A stretch of DNA of 9,549 nt from assembly GCA_035275625.1 (NCBI GenBank), contig DATEMK010000522.1, positions 1 to 9,549 of the forward strand. Reading direction: 5' to 3'. Under the pieces are notes generated by a model. That model saw only the letters and a list, made by a program, of their open reading frames with translations. It did not search any database and was not told the origin of the DNA. The DNA is from DATEMK01 sp035275625 (lineage in GTDB: Bacteria > Bacteroidota > Bacteroidia > AKYH767-A > OLB10). Both the position numbers and the translations under genes were made by a program. Below, piece by piece: positions 1-6,761 of this stretch (position 1 is the stretch's first letter; each line of letters opens with the position of its first letter).

Positions 1-1
1 A

Positions 2-1222
2 AATATAAAATTATATCTTTCATTCCAACAAGAAAAATTATTGAAACAACTAGAACAAAATTCCACAAATAATTTTATTTACCGGATTCCATTTTCCGAC
101 AATGCATCAATTGATCTAAGGATATGGATTTTAATTCTTCCTCTTTTGTATATTTTTAGTGAAATTTATTTATTTATTATAAGGTGCAAACTAAAAATTC
201 TGTTGCAACTAGCAGGAAAGGAAAAATCAGATGTTGCCAAAAAAGACGATACATTTCTTATAAACAATATTACTTCTCCGTTTGCAAATTATCCGTTTAA
301 ATATTTAATTTCTGTTTTTTCTGTTATTGAATCATTAATTTTAACAGCACTTTTTGGATCGTTATTAATACTTATTCTTCCCAGTAGTCTCTCCTTTATA
401 GAGTTGATTTTAATTCCATATTTATTTGTTATTATATATGCCATTGGTTACGCACAGCATGTTGGAATTAAAATTAAAAAAAATATTTTTGAAGAAAACT
501 ATCAACAAACGGCCATAGAAAACGTATTTTATAAATTGAAAAATTGGATTTTTAAGTTTTTTAATCTTGTTAGTTCAAAAATCACAATAGTGTCTGCCAG
601 TTTGATTATAATCGGAACTTTATTTTTATTTGTGGGTCAAGGGTGTAATGAGGAGAATTATCTAGTGAAAATAAAAGGGATTAAAATTGTAGAAAGCCCT
701 TTCTCAAAGGGAGAGTCTTTTTTTATTACTTCCGAACTTACCATAATTTATAATTTGTTTTATATCCTATCTCTGGTTTTTTCGACCGGATCAATTCTTT
801 TTTTTATATTCACCTATAAAAAAAAGGAAAATGAAATAACAAGATCACTGACTTTTAAAATATTATTTTTCGTTTCCGGTTTCTTAAGTGTAGTTTTTTT
901 ATTTCAAATTACCTCAAGATATTTTATGGACTCGGATTTATATCTTGTACCAATTGTTTTATTCTTAATTGTTTATTGGATAATAGTATTCAGACAGTCA
1001 TTACTCCGCTCTGAACCACGAGATAACTTTAAATCAAGGGTAAACCGGTTAATTGTATACTTGTTACCCTTTATACTTGTTGCCCTTTATTTTTCAGTTT
1101 CATTATTTAAAAGGCTACCCGGACTGGTATTATTCGTTTTTGGATTATTAGTTTGTTGGATAGGATATTATGAAATGGTGTCAAAAAATAAGAATTCAAG
1201 TGAAATCAATAATTCCGCTTAA
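2..1222 (+). CDS. Multi-pass integral membrane protein, 5' end outside window
   Basis: The reading frame is open from the first bases of the window. The earliest start-like codon is a TTG at 41 and there is no early ATG, so the true start probably lies to the left. Counting from the TTG there are 393 residues. Hydrophobic segments suggest about nine membrane helices, at roughly residues 25-47, 86-110, 115-138, 181-201, 231-257, 270-292, 300-317, 337-355 and 360-378. Basic or hydrophilic stretches separate them, including a loop at about 48-85 and another near 140-175. I recognise no catalytic motif, transporter signature or family. The gene is very AT-rich. It ends in TAA, and a rho-independent terminator lies about 150 bases downstream. 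It is not evidently linked to the restriction-type locus that follows, from which it is separated by 263 bases. The coding call is strong; the function is unknown. Confidence 0.85.
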   Translation, partial: NIKLYLSFQQEKLLKQLEQNSTNNFIYRIPFSDNASIDLRIWILILPLLYIFSEIYLFIIRCKLKILLQLAGKEKSDVAKKDDTFLINNITSPFANYPFKYLISVFSVIESLILTALFGSLLILILPSSLSFIELILIPYLFVIIYAIGYAQHVGIKIKKNIFEENYQQTAIENVFYKLKNWIFKFFNLVSSKITIVSASLIIIGTLFLFVGQGCNEENYLVKIKGIKIVESPFSKGESFFITSELTIIYNLFYILSLVFSTGSILFFIFTYKKKENEITRSLTFKILFFVSGFLSVVFLFQITSRYFMDSDLYLVPIVLFLIVYWIIVFRQSLLRSEPRDNFKSRVNRLIVYLLPFILVALYFSVSLFKRLPGLVLFVFGLLVCWIGYYEMVSKNKNSSEINNSA

Positions 1223-1342
1223 AATTAAAACTTTCTTTGCTCGACTATAAAGCACCAGTAGTGGAAGAATATTGATGTGAGCCCGGGAGAGAAAAAGCTG
1301 ATTATGATGGAGCTGAAACCGTTGGTATAGCCCCACCTAAAA

Positions 1343-1361
1343 TCCTTCCCGGAGGGGAGGA
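1343..1361. repeat. GC-rich inverted repeat (hairpin)
   Basis: An 8-base arm TCCTTCCC at 1343-1350 and an arm GGGGAGGA at 1354-1361 pair with one G:T wobble around a GGA loop. The surrounding text (CCCCACCTAAAATCC before it, ACTTAAAAAA after it) resembles small intergenic palindromes that I recall as widespread in Bacteroidota genomes. A run of A rather than T follows on the + strand, so it is not a good + strand terminator. Confidence 0.55.
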
Positions 1362-1373
1362 CTTAAAAAATTG

Positions 1374-1403
1374 AAACTCCGTTCGGATGAGCGGGGTTTT
1401 TTT
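1374..1403 (+). terminator. Rho-independent terminator
   Basis: AAACTCCG (1374-1381) pairs with CGGGGTTT (1392-1399), eight pairs including one G:T, around a 10-base loop. The T run continues to 1403. It would end + strand transcripts arriving from the membrane protein gene side and insulate the vsr promoter, which begins just after it. Confidence 0.8.
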
Positions 1404-1404
1404 A

Positions 1405-1435
1405 TTTGGTTTTAACATGACAAAAATTCAGTTTG
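1405..1435 (+). promoter_or_regulatory. Predicted Bacteroidota-type promoter for vsr and methyltransferase
   Basis: TTTG at 1405-1408, then 19 bases, then TCAGTTTG at 1428-1435. This matches the Bacteroidota -33 TTTG / -7 TAnnTTTG form with one mismatch in the -7 box. Transcription would start near 1442 and give a leader of about 45 bases before the vsr ATG. The -7 box lies inside an inverted repeat. Predicted from pattern only. Confidence 0.5.
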
Positions 1436-1451
1436 TGAGGAAACAAACTGA
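1428..1451. promoter_or_regulatory. 9-bp inverted repeat over the vsr promoter, possible operator
   Basis: TCAGTTTGT (1428-1436) and ACAAACTGA (1443-1451) are perfect reverse complements separated by GAGGAA. The left arm covers the predicted -7 box and the centre falls near the predicted start site. A dimeric repressor could bind here as DNA, or a hairpin could form at the 5' end of the mRNA. No regulator gene directly adjoins vsr, so the binding protein, if any, is unknown. Confidence 0.5.
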
Positions 1452-1485
1452 GGCGGAAATCGTTATGCATTACTAACTTCGTGGC

Positions 1486-1920
1486 ATGACAGATGTTCAC
1501 GACAAAAAAACAAGGAGTTTCAACATGAGTCAAATTAAAGGTAAGAATACCAAGCCTGAAATTCTGGTTCGAACGTTTTTACATCAGCATGGTTTTCGTT
1601 TTCGTTTGCACGTCAAAAATTTACCCGGAAAGCCCGATATTGTTTTACCGAAATACAAAACTGTAATTTTTGTACACGGATGTTTTTGGCATGGACACCA
1701 CAACTGCAAATATTATGTAGTGCCGAAAACCCAAACTCTTTATTGGTCAGAAAAAATAAAAGGCAATTCACAACGTGATAAGAATAACTTTCTAAGAATT
1801 AGAAAAGCCGGATGGAAAGTTATTACGATATTTGAATGCAAATTGAGAAGGAGATTAAGAGAAAGTACACTGAAAAAATTAAAAGAACAATTGAAGTTGC
1901 AGAGTAGAAATGAACAATAA
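1486..1920 (+). CDS. vsr: Very short patch repair (Vsr) mismatch endonuclease
   Basis: Vsr nicks DNA 5' of the T in T:G mismatches that arise when 5-methylcytosine deaminates. It protects genomes that carry a C5 cytosine methyltransferase. At 144 residues the protein is of family length and opens with the hallmark MTDVHDKKTRSFNMSQIKGK. Residues E25, D51, H64 and H69 fall at the same numbers as the E. coli catalytic residues. F67-W68, the mismatch-wedging pair, are present. C66, H71, C74 and C118 can supply the structural zinc site. The E. coli T63 is V63 here, the only notable active-site change. The ATG at 1486 is chosen because family homology begins there; an upstream ATG at 1465 hits a stop after two codons. 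There is no clear Shine-Dalgarno sequence, as is usual in Bacteroidota. The gene overlaps the downstream methyltransferase by 11 bases, so the two are co-transcribed. The protein looks intact although its partner is interrupted. Confidence 0.96.
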   Translation: MTDVHDKKTRSFNMSQIKGKNTKPEILVRTFLHQHGFRFRLHVKNLPGKPDIVLPKYKTVIFVHGCFWHGHHNCKYYVVPKTQTLYWSEKIKGNSQRDKNNFLRIRKAGWKVITIFECKLRRRLRESTLKKLKEQLKLQSRNEQ

Positions 1921-2962
1921 ACCCTCATATAATGTAGGAAGTTTGTTTGCCGGAATTGGCGGAATGTGTCTTGCTTTTCAGGATGCGGGAGCAAATCTTT
2001 TGTGGGCAAACGATAATGATAAGTTTGCCTGTGAAACCTACCGAGCAAATTTCAACCAGAATAAGTTATTTGAAAAAGATGTCAGAGAACTGACATCTGA
2101 AACCGTCCTTAAACTTGGGAGTACTGAAATACTTACGGCAGGTTTTCCCTGCCAGCCATTCTCGAAAGCTGGAAAACTTCTAGGATTTAAAGATCCACGA
2201 GGAAATTTATTTTATGAAATAATAAGATTCATTAATGAACTTAATCCTAAAGCAATATTATTAGAGAATGTTCAAAATTTAAAAACACACGATAATCAAA
2301 ATACATTTCAAACTATAGAGGATGAAATTAAATGCCTCGGTTATTCTTTTTACCCAGTTATCCTAAATACTTTTACACATTCATACATCCCGCAAAATAG
2401 AGAACGCGTTTTCATAGTTGGCTTTAGAAAAAACATAAAAGATAAAATAAATTTTCAATTCCCTGGTAAGATTAATAAAGGGGAATTAAAATCAATGAGG
2501 GATTTCGTAAACAGAAGTAAAAAAGTCGAAGAAAAATATTATTACACTCCTCGATCGCAGTATTATGAAATGTTTCGAGAAAAAATAATCAATTACGAAA
2601 GACTATACCATTTAAGAAGAGTTTATGTGCGGGAAATTCAGAATGGCCTAAGTCCAACATTAACTGCGAATATGGGACTAGGTGGACATAATGTTCCAAT
2701 AATAAAAGATAGATGGGGCATAAGAAAGTTAACACCAAGGGAGTGAGCAAACTTTCAGGGGTTCCCGAAAAAATTTATACTTCCTAAAAATGTTTCAAAC
2801 CAACAATTGTATAAACAAATTGGAAATTCAGTCACAGTGCCTCTTGTAAAGAGAATTGCTGACAATATTGTAAATACTTTGAGTGCGTTTGAAAAGAAAC
2901 AGCAGCAAATCAAAATTCTTAAAAAACCCTCACTTCACGTTGCTGAAGAAGTTTACAGTTGA
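1910..2962 (+). pseudogene. C5-cytosine DNA methyltransferase interrupted by an in-frame TGA
   Basis: This would be a 350-residue enzyme that transfers methyl from S-adenosylmethionine to C5 of cytosine in a specific site. Visible motifs are: motif I FAGIGG (13-18) for AdoMet binding; motif IV GFPCQPFS (78-85) with nucleophile C81; motif VI ENV (119-121); motif VIII QNRERV (162-167); and PTLTANMG near the end of the target-recognition region. The frame then reads RKLTPRE, stop (codon 279, 2744-2746), ANFQGFP, and continues 71 codons through motif X GNSV (305-308) to a TGA at 2960-2962. Family members usually have Cys at the stop position (REC-A-x-x-Q-G-F-P), so one base change from TGC or TGT explains it. 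Without motif X, which closes the AdoMet site, the 278-residue product should be inactive. No ATG follows the stop in frame, so separate expression of the tail is unlikely. The start overlaps vsr and the end overlaps the convergent operon by 10 bases. A recent mutation, assembly error or readthrough are all possible. Confidence 0.88.
2744..2746 (+). other. Premature TGA at the conserved Cys position of motif IX
   Basis: This single in-frame stop splits an otherwise uninterrupted methyltransferase frame. The motifs before and after it are in the same frame and well preserved. TGA serves as a normal stop elsewhere here (331-residue gene at 3735-3737), and TGG is used freely for Trp, so the genetic code is not visibly altered. 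Confidence 0.9.
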
Positions 2963-3738
2963 CAAATTTCTTTTTCAAACAATTCCCTTCCCGCTTCACT
3001 TATCAGCCGGTTTTTGTATCCGTTGTATTTTTTAAAACTCCTTACTACAACACTTTTACTTTGAACCTTTGTTTCAGCAAGCAATAATTCTCCAAGAATT
3101 TTAGAAACATAATCATTATGGCTTACAAGTTTATCATCAACAATATTGTTGATATAATCTCCAAAGCCACCTTGCCGTGTTTTTAGGTTCTGACTTATTT
3201 TATCAAGCAAATTATATCCATTCATTTTATCATGAAGGCGGAGCCCGATAATCCAAAGCCGCCTTGGAAAAATTCTATGATTTTTATTTTTCCCGATTAA
3301 ATGGTCAAAAATATTTTTCGCTGCTTTATCCATATTAGTTTTTGCTCTTTCTTCCTTCGCCCATCTCCATTGAATCTTCTCAAGGAAATAATTTAGAGAT
3401 AGCCATCTCCAAAAATTCCAGTCGTTAATCAGTTGCCTGTCAATTTTCAAATTATCATGAAAGATTTTCCCCAGCTCAAAATCAAGATTCTGTGGGGAAA
3501 TATTTCTATTTTTCTCTTTCAGTTTTTTTATCTCTGTCTTTACCTTCTGAATCATCTGAAGTTCGTTGTGAGTTACCTCTCCTTCTTCATGCAACTTCAG
3601 CTCAGCACTTATATACTTAAGAAAATCCTTTTGATACATATTCAGCGCAGCAGTTCTATTAGATGAAACAGCTTTGTCTGTTGATTCCGGGTTGAGTTCT
3701 TTCTTAAAGTAATCGTGATTGTTTAAATACCGTTTCAT
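2953..3738 (-). CDS. DUF6339-like protein, last gene of the GHKL ATPase operon
   Basis: This is a 261-residue, mostly helical, soluble protein with no signal peptide. It begins with a charged segment. Residues 44-80 are rich in Lys and Glu and probably helical or coiled-coil. A Trp-rich core follows: W107, W110, W112, W124 and W126, then PRRLWIIGLRLHD at 158-170. The pattern of a first Trp cluster followed by a (R)LW-(I/A)-(G/R)-(L)-(T/H)(Y/D)-type segment recalls DUF6339, a family of similar length with no known activity. That assignment is from memory and tentative. The ATG overlaps the stop of the preceding gene as ATGA, which implies translational coupling and a matched amount of product. 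The 3' end overlaps the methyltransferase end by 10 bases in convergent orientation. Being last in an ATPase operon beside a methyltransferase suggests a partner or effector in the same defence or modification system. No nuclease motif is evident. Confidence 0.85.
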   Translation of the reverse strand: MKRYLNNHDYFKKELNPESTDKAVSSNRTAALNMYQKDFLKYISAELKLHEEGEVTHNELQMIQKVKTEIKKLKEKNRNISPQNLDFELGKIFHDNLKIDRQLINDWNFWRWLSLNYFLEKIQWRWAKEERAKTNMDKAAKNIFDHLIGKNKNHRIFPRRLWIIGLRLHDKMNGYNLLDKISQNLKTRQGGFGDYINNIVDDKLVSHNDYVSKILGELLLAETKVQSKSVVVRSFKKYNGYKNRLISEAGRELFEKEICQL

Positions 3739-4730
3739 TGAATTTCTTTTTTAAGTTTTCTTTCGAGTTTAATATTTTTCAGCAATTCATTTCGGAAGCT
3801 TATTCCTGATTTATACTGAATCTCTTCGAATAATTTCTTTGACCATTCAAGGAACTTTTGCAACTTCTTCTCAGTGTCGTTGTCACTTATCACTTCATAC
3901 ATCTCACTTTTTTCACATTTGCATAAGGTAGAAAGTTTTTCGACAAGTGAATCATATTCCTTATCAATTGGATTACTCTGACTTGTAAATATTACCCACT
4001 TTAAATAATGCTCTAAGAATGCAGGCATAATGAAAATGAATGTATTGTTTACTGTCATCAAATTGTTTCTCTTAAAAAACTCTTCCAATTCATCAGAATA
4101 ATAAATGATAGGAATGTCATGTTTGTTTGCTTCTGAAAATTGAAAAAGCAAATCTTTCAGCTTCTTTGGTTCAATTGGCAGAAAATTTCCGCCAATCGTT
4201 TTCATATTGTCAATCTGAATTTTAAATGCCTCGTTCTGAGAGAGAATAGATAAGCGCTCAGTTGCTTTGAGAGGAACTTCTTTAGAATATTTTACCTCTC
4301 TGGTAATAAAAGATTCGATTTCTATTTCTTCCGATAACTCACTCAAAGGAATTTTTGCTTCGATTACCTTTTTGCCGATTTCACTCAATTTGATTTTGTG
4401 TTGCTCTCCAGACCAGCATGTTTTATCGCATTTAATTCTCAAGCGTAACAAAACAGCGTCAGAGATATTTTCATCATCGTGAAGTAATTCCTTAACATCT
4501 TTTAAATAATTGCCAGCTTCCCACTTCGGAGTTATTTTCAAGTTCATAACTTTTGATTTTGTACGAGGTATTAAAATTTCCCCATTCGAAAGCTCTTTAC
4601 CGTACAAATTCAGTTTGTCATCTTCAATGAGAAAAACTCCATCAACCGAATCCAATCTAACCTCTCCAGTAAGTTTGATTAAATTATTTTTGACCTTGTA
4701 TGGTTCAATCTCGATATTCCTTTCTTCCAT
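3735..4730 (-). CDS. Unrecognised 331-residue protein, third gene of the operon
   Basis: I do not recognise this protein. It is soluble, with no membrane segment or signal peptide. The first half (about 1-160) alternates short hydrophobic and charged stretches typical of beta strands, including WEAGNYLKDV (70-79) and a CDKTCW segment with two Cys. The second half (about 160-331) looks alpha-helical, with FIFIMPAFLEHYLKWVIF as a hydrophobic buried helix pair and a Lys/Glu-rich end. A C-x-C pair sits in LCKCEK. No PD-(D/E)XK, HNH, GIY-YIG or helicase motif can be picked out by eye, but a divergent nuclease fold cannot be excluded. It starts 12 bases after the ATPase gene and overlaps the next gene by four bases, so it almost certainly works with both. 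A beta-rich followed by helical layout would suit an adaptor or DNA-contacting subunit; that is a guess. Confidence 0.85.
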   Translation of the reverse strand: MEERNIEIEPYKVKNNLIKLTGEVRLDSVDGVFLIEDDKLNLYGKELSNGEILIPRTKSKVMNLKITPKWEAGNYLKDVKELLHDDENISDAVLLRLRIKCDKTCWSGEQHKIKLSEIGKKVIEAKIPLSELSEEIEIESFITREVKYSKEVPLKATERLSILSQNEAFKIQIDNMKTIGGNFLPIEPKKLKDLLFQFSEANKHDIPIIYYSDELEEFFKRNNLMTVNNTFIFIMPAFLEHYLKWVIFTSQSNPIDKEYDSLVEKLSTLCKCEKSEMYEVISDNDTEKKLQKFLEWSKKLFEEIQYKSGISFRNELLKNIKLERKLKKEIQ

Positions 4731-4742
4731 GTCTTCTTGTTT

Positions 4743-6734
4743 TTAATTTTCCTGAATTGAAATTCTTATCAATGGCTGTAAATTCTTAAATGAATTATTT
4801 TTTGCTATTGAGCATGTTTTAATTGCGACTTTGAACGATTCGTTTTTTTCATTCAATAAAATTGCAGGGCTTTTGCCTTGCTCAAGGACTTTTCCTTTAT
4901 CATCGTCAATCAGCGTTATGATCTCGAATTCAGCTACGCCCAGTTCCTCGAAGTCAGAAGTTTTACCTTCCAGAGATTCGAGTAATGGATTAAAAGAAAC
5001 TATAACATTTTTTTCTTTATCCTTTCTTTCAACTATTAAATGATACACGAAGCTGCCATCCGCTCCAATCTCCGGGTAATTGTCATACTTTAAATTTTTA
5101 GTTATACTGACTAAAGACTTTCTCTCTTGTTTTCTGCCCTTTACTTTTAGCGAAGCAAGCTTTTGAAAAATTTGACAAATCTCATCATTGGTTTCACGCT
5201 TCCTGGCTTCAGCAAAAAACTCACGGTAGGCATTATAAATTTCTGTGTTGAGCAATTCGTAAATTACTCTTGATGCTTTCATTGGTCTCCCTTTACTTCT
5301 CGGTAAATCTTCAAACCTTTCAAGATAACTTTCAGTGTTTACTTTAAGATCATCAGAACACCATTGGTTATGGTCGGCATTTTCTGAATAACCTAAAAAT
5401 AAATCAGCATGTTTTTGCCCTTCTTCATTATAACCACTTTTTGTCATTAAGCCACTGAATAAAATTGCCTCAGTTCTTATTTCCTGATCCGTTAAAAAAT
5501 CCAGTTTATTATTATAGTAGTTCGAGATAAGCATTCCTTTATTTCTGACCAGCGCAGTTTTATTTATTGTTTGCCAATCATTCTCAAATTTTTCGTGTTC
5601 GTCCAACTTTCTTATTACTAAATCAAAATTTATTTTCTGCGGCTTGCTTGCATAGTCAATTTTTCGGTCCTTTCTGGAACTCTCTTTTAACGCAGGAACT
5701 TCTATCGTAATTCTCTTCATATTGAATCTTGCGTTTTCTTCCCGCTCTTTATAGTACCAATCCAATATCTCAAGTTTGTATTTCAATGGCTCAATGGGAG
5801 TATACAAATACTCTTTATCAATTGTCACGAGTCCACCGCTTTCAAGAACAACTTTAATAATCAACTTTCCCTCGTAAATCGGAATGTACCAATTCTGCAG
5901 CGTCTGGCTGATTATTTCATCCGAAATTTTTTTGTGAGTAGGATTTTCAATGTTGCTTATGAATGCGGGAATAAAAAAAGAAGTTCCGTAATCGTCCTCA
6001 CTTCTCAATGGCATGTAAAACTTTTCAGCTTCTGCATCTGCCTTTTCATTTATGAAAGGCAAACCTTCTTTCCCTTCTCTGCAATACCAGCCATTTCCAT
6101 CAAAGCATTCCTTTTCTGAACCGTCACCATAATCTACGTATGGTGATAATTGAGTACGCCCTATAAATCTGCGCTTTTGCTCGTTCCATTCTTCTGACAA
6201 GTTACTGTATGCAAACCAAGTTCTAAAAGCAGAACTGAAAGTATAGATTGAACTACCTTTGCCCCATGTACCGCCTGAGGTGCTTGTCTCTTTTACATTC
6301 GTATTTATTTTTCTGCAAAGTGCATCAAAGTTTGATGATTCATTTTTGTTTCTCAATTCCTCAGGTCCGGTTAATCCTTTACAATTTTTTTCAATTACCA
6401 AAAGGGAAAAGCAAGGAGCGTCTGTAGTTAATAAATCATATCCTTGCTTCAGTCCTTCCTTTTCATCGGTGTTTGCCTCCTCATAAGATTTTAAAAACTT
6501 ATCAATAAAATCTTTCCCAAGATTTTGTTTGAGTTCTTTCACATCATTTTTCGAATGTTCAATTACTCTATACTCCAAAATCACAGGGCGGTCTTTGTGA
6601 AAAGGAACATCATTTGAGTTTTGGTCAAACTCTCTGGTAAATGTTCTGATGGAATGTTCTCCCAAATCTTTCCTACGAGATGAATTTGGATCAAAGCCTG
6701 CATCGTTTTTTCGTACATTAAAATGCCAAGACAT
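4743..6734 (-). CDS. GHKL-fold ATPase of the MutL/MORC-related (paraMORC) type
   Basis: This 663-residue protein shows the ordered GHKL ATP-binding motifs. Motif I is REFDQNSND (34-42), the E-x3-N-x2-D form with E35 as the presumed general base and N39 the magnesium ligand. Motif II is IEKNCKGLTGP (114-124). The GGTWGKGS loop is at 154-161, and DYGTS with the final GT lies at 248-252. An S5-like transducer region probably follows (about 255-360), then some 300 residues of unassigned sequence rich in charged helices with a beta-rich end. GHKL ATPases of this kind close as ATP-dependent dimers or clamps on DNA. Prokaryotic MORC-like members are known from restriction-modification neighbourhoods with methyltransferases and nucleases, as seen here. 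Motif II has Glu (E115) where Asp normally contacts adenine. The protein starts MSWHFNVRKND 27 bases after the preceding gene and is followed after 12 bases by the next, so all four are one operon. It is probably the motor or sensor of the system. Confidence 0.88.
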   Translation of the reverse strand: MSWHFNVRKNDAGFDPNSSRRKDLGEHSIRTFTREFDQNSNDVPFHKDRPVILEYRVIEHSKNDVKELKQNLGKDFIDKFLKSYEEANTDEKEGLKQGYDLLTTDAPCFSLLVIEKNCKGLTGPEELRNKNESSNFDALCRKINTNVKETSTSGGTWGKGSSIYTFSSAFRTWFAYSNLSEEWNEQKRRFIGRTQLSPYVDYGDGSEKECFDGNGWYCREGKEGLPFINEKADAEAEKFYMPLRSEDDYGTSFFIPAFISNIENPTHKKISDEIISQTLQNWYIPIYEGKLIIKVVLESGGLVTIDKEYLYTPIEPLKYKLEILDWYYKEREENARFNMKRITIEVPALKESSRKDRKIDYASKPQKINFDLVIRKLDEHEKFENDWQTINKTALVRNKGMLISNYYNNKLDFLTDQEIRTEAILFSGLMTKSGYNEEGQKHADLFLGYSENADHNQWCSDDLKVNTESYLERFEDLPRSKGRPMKASRVIYELLNTEIYNAYREFFAEARKRETNDEICQIFQKLASLKVKGRKQERKSLVSITKNLKYDNYPEIGADGSFVYHLIVERKDKEKNVIVSFNPLLESLEGKTSDFEELGVAEFEIITLIDDDKGKVLEQGKSPAILLNEKNESFKVAIKTCSIAKNNSFKNLQPLIRISIQEN

Positions 6735-6761
6735 AGTTTTGAGATTTAAAATTTAAACTTG

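Noticed and set aside
1740..2048. 102-codon open frame on the - strand
   Set aside because: It lies opposite vsr and the methyltransferase, both of which show clear family motifs; its translation resembles no protein.
2744..2746. Altered genetic code (UGA as an amino acid generally)
   Set aside because: UGA is used as a normal stop at 3735-3737 and Trp is encoded by TGG throughout. Only this one internal UGA occurs in a conserved frame.
2747..2962. Separate small gene for the methyltransferase tail (split enzyme)
   Set aside because: There is no ATG in the frame after the stop and no ribosome site, and the stop replaces one codon inside a continuous conserved motif. A natural split would normally add a new start.
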